NCBI RefSeq assembly: GCF_965227735.1
Contig: NZ_OZ245776.1
Location: forward strand, 3,286,001 to 3,350,000
DNA from: Larkinella sp965227735
GTDB lineage: Bacteria > Bacteroidota > Bacteroidia > Cytophagales > Spirosomataceae
Direction of reading: 5' to 3'
Length of the DNA stretch: 64,000 nt
The translations under genes and the position numbers were made by a program. This document shows positions 48,325-57,231 of the stretch, piece by piece. The notes below the pieces were generated by a model. It did no database searches, was not told where the DNA came from, and was given only the letters and a program-made list of their open reading frames with translations. Position 1 is the stretch's first letter; each line of letters starts with the position of its first letter.

Positions 48325-49374
48325 TTACTTCCGCACGCTCGTGTCGGGTGTAATGGTGGCGGCTGTTGCAGCCGCTTCTTTTTGTTTGGCCTGCTCTTTG
48401 GCCCGGCGCCGGAAAAAACCACGCAGCAGGAAGTTGTGCTGCAAGGCTTCCAGGTTTTCATCAAGTTTGTAGCTGCTGCTTTCCAGATTCTGGATCGTAT
48501 TTTTCAGGTTCTTATTCACGGCCCGATCGTTGAGCAGAATTCCGATGGCGTTGTCGCTGCTGTTGAGTTTGTCACTTGCCCGCTTCACATTCTCCGTTGC
48601 TTCGGCCGCCGTGCCCGATACCTGCCGTAGTTTGGCCGACGACATCCGCAGGTCGTGGAAAATAACCGTGTCGGACACCAAATCGCTGGCCAATGTTCCT
48701 TTCGTGTTCAGTTTACCGGCATACTGGTTCAAAGAATTCGATACCTGACTCAGCGATTTGGTAGCCTGAGCCGCTCCATTCGAAGCAATCTGAAGATTAG
48801 CCATTGTATTTTTAAAGCGATTGGCCACCGTAGAGTCCCGCAAAACCGCCCCCGCCATGCCTTTTCCTTTCAATACTTCGTCCAGAATTTTTTTGGCATC
48901 GGACGTTACGCGCAACAGGTTGTTGTTGTTTTGCTGGAGCGTCGCCATGATTTCGTCCGTGTTCAGGGCGGCTTTGGCGTGCAAAATATCGCCGTCTTCT
49001 ACGGTTCCTGCTTTCATGCTGCCACCAACAATTTCCACGATTTTATTCCCGATCAACCCGTCGGTGCTCAGGGCGGCCAGCGCATCTTTGCGGATATATT
49101 GCTGACTCGATTCCTCGATGTTCATGGTCACTTCGACCTGCGAATTTCCGTAGAACTGAATCCGGCGAACGGTTCCGATTTTCACACCGGAAAACCAGAC
49201 ATTTGCACCGGCCTGCAACCCGCCGACGTTGTCAAAGATTGCGTTCACACGGATGCTCTTGACAAACCGCTTTTGCTGCCCGCCCAGCACCATGATTCCC
49301 GTAACCAGAATGACAATGCCGATTAACACAAAAATCCCGACGGTGATGGCCCGCTTATTTTCTGCCGCTTTCAT
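48325..49374 (-). CDS. mlaD: MlaD family (MCE domain) lipid transport protein
   Basis: The 349-residue protein has one N-terminal membrane helix (ITVGIFVLIGIVILVTGIMV), an MCE domain near residues 35-115 (VGGLQAGANVWFSGVKIGTV, STDGLIGNKIVEI) and a long helical tail of about 200 residues with coiled-coil character. It binds phospholipid in the periplasm and is anchored to the MlaFE transporter encoded just upstream. The tail is much longer than that of E. coli MlaD, as is common for Bacteroidota and plastid TGD2-like versions. Confidence 0.9.
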   Translation of the reverse strand: MKAAENKRAITVGIFVLIGIVILVTGIMVLGGQQKRFVKSIRVNAIFDNVGGLQAGANVWFSGVKIGTVRRIQFYGNSQVEVTMNIEESSQQYIRKDALAALSTDGLIGNKIVEIVGGSMKAGTVEDGDILHAKAALNTDEIMATLQQNNNNLLRVTSDAKKILDEVLKGKGMAGAVLRDSTVANRFKNTMANLQIASNGAAQATKSLSQVSNSLNQYAGKLNTKGTLASDLVSDTVIFHDLRMSSAKLRQVSGTAAEATENVKRASDKLNSSDNAIGILLNDRAVNKNLKNTIQNLESSSYKLDENLEALQHNFLLRGFFRRRAKEQAKQKEAAATAATITPDTSVRK

Positions 49375-49424
49375 TGATTCTCTTTTTTGAGGTATGGATT
49401 AACGTGTTGTTAGCTCCTAAGTGC

Positions 49425-50201
49425 TTAATTAACAAAGTTGTATTCATAGAACTGTTTTGCGCGCTCATCGTTCGAATCCGAGAAAACTTCCTCGAACGTG
49501 CCCTGCCGTTCAAACCGGCCATCGAGCAACATCGCAATGCGATCGCCGACGGTTTTGGCGCAGGTCAGGTCGTGGGTGATGATGATCGACGAGGTATTGT
49601 GGCGCTCCTGAACCTCGTTGATGAGGTTGTTGATTTCGTTGGACGTAATGGGATCCAGCCCCGCCGTGGGTTCGTCGTAAAGCATAATTTCCGGTTTCAG
49701 AATCAGCGTCCGGGCAATGCCGATCCGCTTGCGCTGCCCACCCGACAGTTGTGACGGCATCTGGTTGATGGTTTGGCTCAGCCCAACATCCTCCAGAGCT
49801 TCCTCGACGGCTTTGTCAATATCGCTGCGACTCAGATTCCGCACGTTCCGGATCAGCGGAAATTCGAGGTTCTCGCGAACGGTCATGCTGTCGTAGAGCG
49901 CGCTGTTTTGAAAGGAAAACCCCAGCTTCAGCCGCAGCGCATCCAGTTCCCGCTTGTTGAGTTTGGCCACATCTTCGCCCAGCACATTCACCGACCCTTC
50001 ATCCGGCTCCAGCAAACCGGCGATGATCTTGATCAGAACCGACTTGCCCGTTCCTGAGCGACCCAGTACCACCAGGTTTTCGCCCTGATACAAATCCAGA
50101 TCGACTCCGCGCAGGACGTGCAAATCGCCGAACGAAATTTTCAGGTCCCGAATCACAATGACGGACTCTTTCGGGTGATTAACCGATTTTTTCGTGTTCA
50201 T
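49425..50201 (-). CDS. mlaF: ABC transporter ATP-binding protein, MlaF family
   Basis: The 258-residue ATPase shows Walker A LGRSGTGKSVLIK near residue 45, signature LSGGQRKRIGIAR near 148, Walker B LKPEIMLYDEPTAGLDP near 165 and the switch histidine in IIITHDL near 205. It powers phospholipid movement with MlaE and MlaD at the inner membrane. It starts 3 bp after mlaE ends. Confidence 0.93.
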   Translation of the reverse strand: MNTKKSVNHPKESVIVIRDLKISFGDLHVLRGVDLDLYQGENLVVLGRSGTGKSVLIKIIAGLLEPDEGSVNVLGEDVAKLNKRELDALRLKLGFSFQNSALYDSMTVRENLEFPLIRNVRNLSRSDIDKAVEEALEDVGLSQTINQMPSQLSGGQRKRIGIARTLILKPEIMLYDEPTAGLDPITSNEINNLINEVQERHNTSSIIITHDLTCAKTVGDRIAMLLDGRFERQGTFEEVFSDSNDERAKQFYEYNFVN

Positions 50202-50204
50202 GCG

Positions 50205-51020
50205 TTACGCAGCGCGAATGGCATTAATGATTTGGAGAAACAGCAGTTCTTCGATAAAAACCAGAAACATCGATGTAACCACCGACGCGTTAGCCGCTTT
50301 TCCGACGCCTTCCGTCCCTTTCGATGAATTGTAGCCTTTGTAACAGCCAACAATGCCGATGGTAAACCCGAAAATAAGCGCTTTCACTACAGTGGAGTTG
50401 ATGTCCAGAAAAGTAATCGAACTGAAAAAGGTTTCGATGAACGACATGAAACTGGTTTTTTCGTTCTGGGCGACATTGACATAGGACCCCATTACGCCCA
50501 GAAAAACGAAGAACATTGCCAAAACCGGTATCATGAACGTAGTAGCCAGAACCCGGGTAACGACCAGAAATTTAAACGGATTGGTACCCGAAACTTCCAT
50601 CGCTTCGATCTGCTCCGTTACGCGCATGGAACCCAGCTCGGCCCCGATGTTGGAGCCCACCCGCCCGGAGGCAATCAGGGCCGTTACCAGCGGAGCCAGC
50701 GCCCGAACCAGCGCAATGGAAATCAGCGAGGGAAGCCAGGAAGTGGCCCCAAAGGTAGCCAGCGAGGGTCGAGACTGGTTGGTAAACACAATGCCGGTGA
50801 TGAAACCGGTCAGCGAAATCAGCGGCAGCGAACGAACGCCCACCTCGTAACATTGCCTGACAATTTCCTTCCCTTCGTAGGGCGGAACAAAAACTTCCTT
50901 AAAAAATTGCCCGACAAACGACGCGACGTCGCTGAGAGCAAGAAACATGCGGTCGAGCCGCCGGGAAACGACCGGTTTAGGGGTGGTATCCGTTTTCGAT
51001 GGGGTTGTGCTGGCTTGCAT
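50205..51020 (-). CDS. mlaE: ABC transporter permease, MlaE family
   Basis: The 271-residue integral membrane protein has about five helices and the MlaE/YrbE hallmarks LISLTGFITGIVFTNQS near residue 70, ALIASGRVGSNIGAELGSM near 115 and a C-terminal IVGCYKGYNSSKGTEGVGKA segment. It is the first gene of mlaE-mlaF-mlaD-murI. The complex maintains outer-membrane lipid asymmetry. Confidence 0.93.
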   Translation of the reverse strand: MQASTTPSKTDTTPKPVVSRRLDRMFLALSDVASFVGQFFKEVFVPPYEGKEIVRQCYEVGVRSLPLISLTGFITGIVFTNQSRPSLATFGATSWLPSLISIALVRALAPLVTALIASGRVGSNIGAELGSMRVTEQIEAMEVSGTNPFKFLVVTRVLATTFMIPVLAMFFVFLGVMGSYVNVAQNEKTSFMSFIETFFSSITFLDINSTVVKALIFGFTIGIVGCYKGYNSSKGTEGVGKAANASVVTSMFLVFIEELLFLQIINAIRAA

Positions 51021-51173
51021 CCGTAAAAATAATCACCTGTCGTGTTAAACGGGTTTATCGGTTAAAATTTATGGTTTTACACGGTTGAACGCACTGGAAA
51101 TCAGGAAAATAATTTAACCGTACCGGGTACCCATATTTACTAAACGATAAACTAATTTTAGCTATTAACTGGA

Positions 51174-51207
51174 TTTGAGGATACAAGGTTAGATTTTGTT
51201 AGATTTG
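51174..51207 (+). promoter_or_regulatory. putative Bacteroidota promoter for the ceramidase-like gene
   Basis: TTTG at 51174-51177 and TAGATTTG at 51200-51207 are separated by 22 bases. Transcription would begin about seven bases before the ATG at 51221, giving an almost leaderless mRNA. Confidence 0.5.
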
Positions 51208-51220
51208 GGCTTCAAAAATC

Positions 51221-52570
51221 ATGAAATACTTCCGTATCTTCTTCAAAGTGCTGTTGGGTCTGGTTGCGGCCATTCTCCTGTTTTTAGCTGTCAGCCTGGC
51301 CCCGGTCGATGATCAGCCGTACCGAAAAACCGACTATTACCGGTATACGCGGCAACAACTGCTGGATCTGGCTCCCCCGCCTAATCCGTCTGCGGGTCTG
51401 CAGGCTGGCTGGGCGAAGGCCAATCTAACGCCTTCGTTCACCACGCCGACGGGTGGTTATGGTGCCCGAAGAGGCCAGCACTGGACCACCGTCGGCGATT
51501 CCATTTATGTCCGAACCATCGTTCTCAGCAACGGCGGCACCAAAGTAGCCATTATTGCGCTGGATTTACTCATTACGCCCCCCACCGTAACCGAGCAACT
51601 GAAAAAAAGATTGCCGGAGATCGGTTTTCAATGGGATCAGGTGTTCACGGGTGCCATTCACAGCCACAATAGCCTGGGCGGCTGGGCACCCGGTTTAGTA
51701 GGTGAGCTGTTTGCGGGCGATTTTGACCAGCGCGTCGTCGATCACATTACGGATACCATTCTGAAATCCATTGTGCTGGCGGAGAAGCAACTGGCACCGG
51801 TAGAAGTCGGTTTTTCGCAGTTCGATGCCCCCGATCTGGTGTATAACCGGATGAACCAGGAGGGAAAAGTGGATGCCAATGTGCGGCTTTTGAAGCTCCA
51901 AAAAAAGACCGGCGAGTCGGCCCTCCTCTGTACGTTCGGAGCACACGCTACAATTTTCCGGGCGGCCGATTACCAATACCTCAGCCGCGATTATCCGGGT
52001 GCATTGGTAGACCGGCTGGAAAAGCAAACCGGGAGCTTTGTGGCCTTCATGGCCGGTTCGGTGGGTAGCACCGGGTCGAAAACCACACCGGGGAAAGACG
52101 AATTTGCCACCATCCGAACCTACGCAGACACATTGACCGCGCGGATTTTGCCAACCTTGCCGCAAATCAAAACGCAGCCCGACAGCACACTGGAAATTCT
52201 GACCTTACCCCTGCAACTGCGTGAACCCCAGGCCCGTGTAATCGAAGACTGGCGGGTACGCGGCTGGCTGTTTCATTCGGTTTACGGCGACTATCCTTCC
52301 GACCTGAAGGCGTTACGCATCGGTCAGACGGTTTTGCTCGGTACGCCCTGCGATTTTTCGGGCGAGCTGGTGGCCGAACTTCGGCAGGAAGCCGACCGGA
52401 AAGGCTTTCAGTTGATGGTCACGAGTTTCAACGGCGGCTATGTCGGTTACATTACGCCTGATCAATATTACCACAAGAATTCGTACGAGACCAGGACGAT
52501 GAACTGGTTCGGGCCGGAAAACGGGGCGTATTTTGTGGAAATGATGAAGGGACTGGTCGATCGGTTGTAG
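51221..52570 (+). CDS. neutral/alkaline ceramidase-like protein, N-terminally anchored
   Basis: The 449-residue product has an N-terminal membrane anchor (FKVLLGLVAAILLFLAVSL). The body resembles the N-terminal domain of neutral/alkaline non-lysosomal ceramidases: TPSFTTPTGGYGARRG, IALDLLITPP, the metal-binding GAIHSHNSLGGW near residue 145 and a later histidine in CTFGAHATIF near 240, followed by FMAGSVGSTGSK where the family's serine nucleophile lies. It is shorter than typical ceramidases and lacks the C-terminal domain. It may hydrolyse ceramide-like or other N-acyl lipids; specificity is unknown. It is convergent with a lipase-like MBL gene. Confidence 0.78.
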   Translation: MKYFRIFFKVLLGLVAAILLFLAVSLAPVDDQPYRKTDYYRYTRQQLLDLAPPPNPSAGLQAGWAKANLTPSFTTPTGGYGARRGQHWTTVGDSIYVRTIVLSNGGTKVAIIALDLLITPPTVTEQLKKRLPEIGFQWDQVFTGAIHSHNSLGGWAPGLVGELFAGDFDQRVVDHITDTILKSIVLAEKQLAPVEVGFSQFDAPDLVYNRMNQEGKVDANVRLLKLQKKTGESALLCTFGAHATIFRAADYQYLSRDYPGALVDRLEKQTGSFVAFMAGSVGSTGSKTTPGKDEFATIRTYADTLTARILPTLPQIKTQPDSTLEILTLPLQLREPQARVIEDWRVRGWLFHSVYGDYPSDLKALRIGQTVLLGTPCDFSGELVAELRQEADRKGFQLMVTSFNGGYVGYITPDQYYHKNSYETRTMNWFGPENGAYFVEMMKGLVDRL

Positions 52571-52573
52571 CAA

Positions 52574-53707
52574 CTACGGCATGGTTTCCCACCACCGCCC
52601 GGTCGGAACCGTCGAACCCAGAACGACCACTTCGCCAATCCGGGGCGTGGCGACTTTGGTGCCTAGTTCGGCCGACTTTTTCATCAACCGCTGAATGGGA
52701 TCGCGCCAGGTGTGCAGGGCCAGATTAAATTTCCCCCAGTGAATCGGAATCAACAGGTCGCCTTTAACATCCAACTGAGCCTGAGCCGTTTGTTCCGGCA
52801 TCATGTGAATATCGATCCAGTCTTCGTTGTAGGCGCCACACTCCAGCAAAGCAATGTCGAACGGGCCGTATTTTTCGCCGATGTTTTTCAGACCCGGATA
52901 ATAGCCCGTGTCGCCCCCGTAATACACCCGTTTCTGCGTTCCCAACAACGCCCAGGAACACCATAATGTGCCGTTTCGGTTGGTCAGGCTGCGACCGGAA
53001 AAATGCCGCGCCGGGGCACAAACCAACGTCAGATCACCGAATTTTGCGGATTCATGCCAGTCCAGTTCCGTAATCTGATTCGGCGCGATGCCCCATTTTT
53101 CCAGATGCGCACCGACGCCCAGCGGCACAAAAAACCGGCTGACTTTTCCCTTCAGCTTTGTAAAAGTCTCGTAATCCAGGTGATCGTAATGGTCGTGTGA
53201 CAGCACAACGGCGTCTACGGGCGGCAGTTCATCGACGTTCATGTAGTGGTCGAACGGAAACCGCTTTGGGCCACTGAAAGATGCAAATGACGCCCGTTCG
53301 CTAAAAACCGGGTCGGTCAGCAAGGTTTTTCCCTGAATCCGAATCAACAAAGATGAATGTCCGAACCAGCTAATGGCAACCTGTTCCGGTCCGCCGTTGC
53401 CTTCAAACTGTTTTACGTCAAACGGCACGGTTTGGATGGTATCGGTTGGCTCGGCCCCCGGCACGCCCGTCAGCATTTTCCAGGTGGCCGACACCATTTT
53501 CCCCGCCGACATATCGAGGCTGGTCGGCACCAGATTCTGAAACGTACCGTCTTTAAAATTCGGCGAAGCCTGGATGCGTTTCAACCGCTCACCCGCCGGA
53601 TTTTCGCCGAATTGGGGGGCAAAATTCACAAACGCAACGGCGGCAATAACCAGGAGAATGAGGAGGGAAACGAGAATCAGGGCCATTCTTTTTAAGACTT
53701 TTTTCAT
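52574..53707 (-). CDS. MBL-fold hydrolase, NAPE-PLD-like
   Basis: The 377-residue protein has an N-terminal membrane anchor (ALILVSLLILLVIAAVAFV) and a metallo-beta-lactamase fold: ISWFGHSSLLIRIQG, the zinc motif VVLSHDHYDHLDYE near residue 170, CAPARHFSGR near 235 and VYYGGDTGYYPG near 260, then IPIHWGKFNLALH. This set fits the N-acylphosphatidylethanolamine phospholipase D/UlaG-like group. Activity on N-acyl lipids is an inference. Its stop is 3 bp from that of the ceramidase-like gene. Confidence 0.85.
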   Translation of the reverse strand: MKKVLKRMALILVSLLILLVIAAVAFVNFAPQFGENPAGERLKRIQASPNFKDGTFQNLVPTSLDMSAGKMVSATWKMLTGVPGAEPTDTIQTVPFDVKQFEGNGGPEQVAISWFGHSSLLIRIQGKTLLTDPVFSERASFASFSGPKRFPFDHYMNVDELPPVDAVVLSHDHYDHLDYETFTKLKGKVSRFFVPLGVGAHLEKWGIAPNQITELDWHESAKFGDLTLVCAPARHFSGRSLTNRNGTLWCSWALLGTQKRVYYGGDTGYYPGLKNIGEKYGPFDIALLECGAYNEDWIDIHMMPEQTAQAQLDVKGDLLIPIHWGKFNLALHTWRDPIQRLMKKSAELGTKVATPRIGEVVVLGSTVPTGRWWETMP

Positions 53708-53770
53708 GCGGTGGGTGTTGCCCGGTATACGGGCTTCACGTCACAACACCCCGGCCCTTTACCGAGTTCC

Positions 53771-54298
53771 TCACTTCACCCGGTCAAAAACAAACAAATC
53801 GGCGAAAACCCACTTGCCGTCTTTCTGATTGCCGCGTTGAATCACCAGCTGGTTGTCCGAGCGTTTTTCGTAGATAATCCGGATCGAGCCGTCCGATTTC
53901 TCAAATAAGGCCTGGTTTTTTTTGGCCTCGACGAACGAATACCGGTCGGATACGTCTTTTTCTTCCGACCCGATCAAACCGGGTTTGAAGTGTTTGACCA
54001 GCACAATCGGCCCTTTTTCGGTTTGCTCAAAGATCAACAGTTCATACATCGTCACTTTGTTGTCTTTCATCATGCGCATAAAACCGGCCAGGTTGTCGCC
54101 CTGCGGAGCGGCCCAGGCCGCATCGATCGGCCCGCCGTTGAAGGTTCCTTTCCAGCGACCTTCCATAAAGCTGACATCGGCCAGCGAGCCGGTTTGAGCC
54201 TGAGCCGCCTGGTTTACGACTAAATAAAGGGCAATCAGAATAGCAAAAGGAATAGACTCGCGCAGAGTGCCGAAGCGGAAATTTCTAAATCGGTTCAT
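53771..54298 (-). CDS. secreted DUF6265-like protein
   Basis: Start chosen at ATG 54296-54298 (MNRFRNFRFGTLRES), giving a signal peptide ending QAAQAQ. The mature part (about 140 residues) has DVSFMEGRWKGTFNGG, EAAWA-like IDAAWAAPQGDNLAGFMRMM and MYELLIFEQTEKG, typical of the DUF6265 beta-barrel family, ending VFADLFVFDRVK. Function unknown; a small calycin-like binding fold is likely. Confidence 0.75.
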   Translation of the reverse strand: MNRFRNFRFGTLRESIPFAILIALYLVVNQAAQAQTGSLADVSFMEGRWKGTFNGGPIDAAWAAPQGDNLAGFMRMMKDNKVTMYELLIFEQTEKGPIVLVKHFKPGLIGSEEKDVSDRYSFVEAKKNQALFEKSDGSIRIIYEKRSDNQLVIQRGNQKDGKWVFADLFVFDRVK

Positions 54299-54484
54299 GG
54301 GAATAGGTTTTGTTGGACGGCAAGATACGCATCGCGGCTTAAAGAGAAAAGACGGGCGAAAAAAGACCATTCGCTACCCACCCAACTGGTCTTCACTCTT
54401 TCGTCTCACTTCTTATATCTCATTTGCTTTTTTGCGTACACCTGTAGACCTTGCCTTCTGTAAAATACCGCCCTCTACCCTTTT

Positions 54485-56806
54485 ATGATCACAACTACCA
54501 TCCGTGCGAATCAAATTCGTTCATTTTTGACAGGAATCGCCTGCTGGTTTCTGTTAGGCCCTCAGCCGACTACTGCGCAACCGCTCAAAGTCAGCCCGCA
54601 GGATCTACGGTTTTCGCAACTCCCCACCCGCTGGGACGAAGCACTGCCGTTGGGAAACGGGGTGCTGGGGGCACTGATCTGGCAGAAAAACGACCGTCTC
54701 CGGCTTTCGCTGGATCGCGTGGATTTGTGGGATTTACGACCCATGAAAGGGATCGACCGGCCCGAATTCAGCTATAAATGGGTTCAGGGGCAGGTCATGA
54801 AAAAAGACTACAAGATCGTCCAGCAGTATTTCGATAAACCGTATGATGAAGAACCCGGCCCAACCAAAATCCCGGGGGCGGCTCTCGAATTCAACACGGC
54901 CGCCCTCGGTTCCGTGCAGTCGGCCCGGCTGCTCATTCAGGAGGCCGTTGCGGAAGTGACCTGGCGGAACGGGGCGGTTTTGCGTTCGTTCGTCCACGCA
55001 ACCGAACCGGTTGGCTGGTTTCGTTTCGAGAAGGCCCCGGCCCACTTTTCGCTGGAACTAATTCCCCCGGCTTACGGAAAATCGATTCAGGAAAAAGCCG
55101 AAAATGCCGTGGTTGATGGCGACGATCTGGTGCGATTGGGTTATAAACAGGGAACCGTTTTGCAACAAAAAAACAAGATTACGTATCACCAGACCGGCTG
55201 GGGCGGTTTTTCGTACGACGTCACGGTGCAATGGACGCAGAAAGGCAGCACGCTGGAAGGAACCTGGACGATTGCGTCGGTGTATCCCGAAAAAAAGAAA
55301 ACCGCCAGTTTGGCAAAAACCGCATCGACTCCCCGAACGTATGCCGCTGATCTGGCTGCGCACCGAAGCTGGTGGCAGCGGTTCTGGTCGAAATCGTCGG
55401 TTCAGGTGCCGGATTCGCTGTTGCAAAAACAATGGTATCTGGAAACCTACAAGTTTGGGGCCACGGCCCGCGCCGATGCGCCACCGATTTCCCTGCAAGC
55501 CGTCTGGACCGCCGATAATGGCCGGATTCCACCCTGGAAAGGGGATTATCACCACGATCTGAATACGCAACTGAGCTACTGGCCGAGCTACAGCGGAAAC
55601 CATCTGGAAGAGAGCATTGGTTACATCAATCACCTGGAAGAGAATTTGCCGACGTATCGCGATTACACGAAGCGGTTTTTCGGAACCGACGGAATTGCCG
55701 TTCCGGGCGTCACCACACTGACAGGCAAGGAGATGGGTGGCTGGATTCAGTATTCGCTCTCGCCCACGGTTTCGGCCTGGCTGGCGCAGCACTATTATTG
55801 GCAGTGGCGGTATAGCGAGGATGCGGTTTTTCTGCGTCAGAAAGCCTATCCGTGGCTGAAAGGCGTGGCCCAACACCTGGAACAACTGACGGTTTTGGAC
55901 CCAACCGGGAAGCGGAAACTGCCCATCAGTTCGAGTCCGGAAATTAAGGATAATAAACTGGAAGCCTGGTTTCCGACCAATACCAACTACGATCTGTCCC
56001 TGATGAAGTTTGTGTTTAAAACCGCAGCCGAAATGGCGACGGCTTTGGGCAACGAAGCGGACACCCGGCATTGGCAGGCTATTCAAAACCAGTTTGGCGA
56101 TTTTGCGTTGAGCGACCAAAACGAACTGATGTTTGCCGCCAGTTTGCCCTACAATGAGTCCCACCGCCATTTTTCGCACCTCATGGCGATTCATCCGCTG
56201 GGGCTGATTCGGTGGGAAGACGGTGAAAAGTCGCAGCAGATTATTCGGAATTCACTGGCGTTGCTCGACCGCGTCGGGCCGGATTGGTGGTGTGGCTATT
56301 CCTACGCCTGGCTGGGCAGTCTGAAAGCGCGGGCGAAAGACGGATCGGGAGCCGCCGAAGCCCTGCATACCTTTGCCTCGGCCTTTTGTTCGGTTAATTC
56401 GTTTCACCTGAACGGCGATCAGACCAAATCCGGAAAATCGAAGTTTACGTACCGACCGTTCACGCTGGAAGGAAACTTTGCATTTGCTGCCGGTTTGCAG
56501 GAAATGCTGATCCAGAGTTACGCCGGTTTTATCGAAATTTTCCCGGCCATTCCCGCCACCTGGAACGACGCTGGTTTTACGGATTTACGAACGGAAGGGG
56601 CTTTTCTGGTCAGTGCTCAAAAACGCGCCGGAATCGTGAAAGAGATTACGGTAAAAACCGATCCAGGCGGAACAGTCCGTCTGAAACTGCCTTTCAACAC
56701 CTACATTGCCAAAACATCACAAAAGGCAGCTATTGAAAAAGCAGAACCCGGTTTTGTGACGCTGAAGATACAAGCGGGCGGTTCGATCACCTTGCAAAAT
56801 CAATAG
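54485..56806 (+). CDS. GH95-like glycoside hydrolase (alpha-L-fucosidase family), altered active site
   Basis: The 773-residue secreted protein has a signal peptide and the GH95 start LPTRWDEALPLGNGVLGALI, then an (alpha/alpha)6-type catalytic region. DLNTQLSYWPSY near residue 360 corresponds to the NxN..YW motif, SSSPEIKDN near 480 carries the putative acid Glu, and YRPFTLEGNFAFAAGLQEML near 660 corresponds to the F-ID-GNF motif. Compared with the family as I recall it, the first Asn is Asp and the motif's Asp is Glu. It may cleave terminal L-fucose or L-galactose, or have lost or changed its specificity. Confidence 0.78.
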   Translation: MITTTIRANQIRSFLTGIACWFLLGPQPTTAQPLKVSPQDLRFSQLPTRWDEALPLGNGVLGALIWQKNDRLRLSLDRVDLWDLRPMKGIDRPEFSYKWVQGQVMKKDYKIVQQYFDKPYDEEPGPTKIPGAALEFNTAALGSVQSARLLIQEAVAEVTWRNGAVLRSFVHATEPVGWFRFEKAPAHFSLELIPPAYGKSIQEKAENAVVDGDDLVRLGYKQGTVLQQKNKITYHQTGWGGFSYDVTVQWTQKGSTLEGTWTIASVYPEKKKTASLAKTASTPRTYAADLAAHRSWWQRFWSKSSVQVPDSLLQKQWYLETYKFGATARADAPPISLQAVWTADNGRIPPWKGDYHHDLNTQLSYWPSYSGNHLEESIGYINHLEENLPTYRDYTKRFFGTDGIAVPGVTTLTGKEMGGWIQYSLSPTVSAWLAQHYYWQWRYSEDAVFLRQKAYPWLKGVAQHLEQLTVLDPTGKRKLPISSSPEIKDNKLEAWFPTNTNYDLSLMKFVFKTAAEMATALGNEADTRHWQAIQNQFGDFALSDQNELMFAASLPYNESHRHFSHLMAIHPLGLIRWEDGEKSQQIIRNSLALLDRVGPDWWCGYSYAWLGSLKARAKDGSGAAEALHTFASAFCSVNSFHLNGDQTKSGKSKFTYRPFTLEGNFAFAAGLQEMLIQSYAGFIEIFPAIPATWNDAGFTDLRTEGAFLVSAQKRAGIVKEITVKTDPGGTVRLKLPFNTYIAKTSQKAAIEKAEPGFVTLKIQAGGSITLQNQ

Positions 56807-56807
56807 A

Positions 56808-57113
56808 TTAATTGTCCTTCCGCCGGGTGGTATCACGTTTTTCCAGGGTTGCTCCCACGCCAAAGGCATTGGGATCACTCGGCGGAACGACTCTGACTTT
56901 GCGTTTGCCCCTTCCCTCGCGCGGACTGATGACCTTGCCGGGCGTTGATACCGGTTCAGCGGCCGGACTGGTCAAGGGCGCGCTGTTCGAAGGCGTCACT
57001 ACGGGCGCAATTGTGGTGGGCAATTGTTGCGGTTTTTGCCGAACCGTATCGCTTTGGCTCCAACAAACACTGGCTGACAAGCTGAGACCTAGAAAAATCA
57101 GAATCGAGCGCAT
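56808..57113 (-). CDS. small secreted proline-rich hypothetical protein
   Basis: The 101-residue product has a signal peptide (ILIFLGLSLSASVCWSQ) followed by a low-complexity Pro/Thr/Ser stretch and a basic GRGKRKVRVV segment. No domain is recognised. It is convergent with the GH95-like gene, with 1 bp between the stops. Codon pattern and signal peptide support it being real. Confidence 0.6.
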   Translation of the reverse strand: MRSILIFLGLSLSASVCWSQSDTVRQKPQQLPTTIAPVVTPSNSAPLTSPAAEPVSTPGKVISPREGRGKRKVRVVPPSDPNAFGVGATLEKRDTTRRKDN

Positions 57114-57231
57114 AACAATAACATCATTTGTTCAATGAAACGAATTGCAACCGGTTTTGTTAGAATGAACGGTATAACGCTTCCCAAAGCAACCTGAAGC
57201 GGTGCCGAAAAACCCAAAATCATCACACACT

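Noticed and set aside
55058..56194. 378-codon minus-strand open frame inside the GH95-like gene
   Set aside because: Antisense shadow; the plus-strand frame carries the family motifs.
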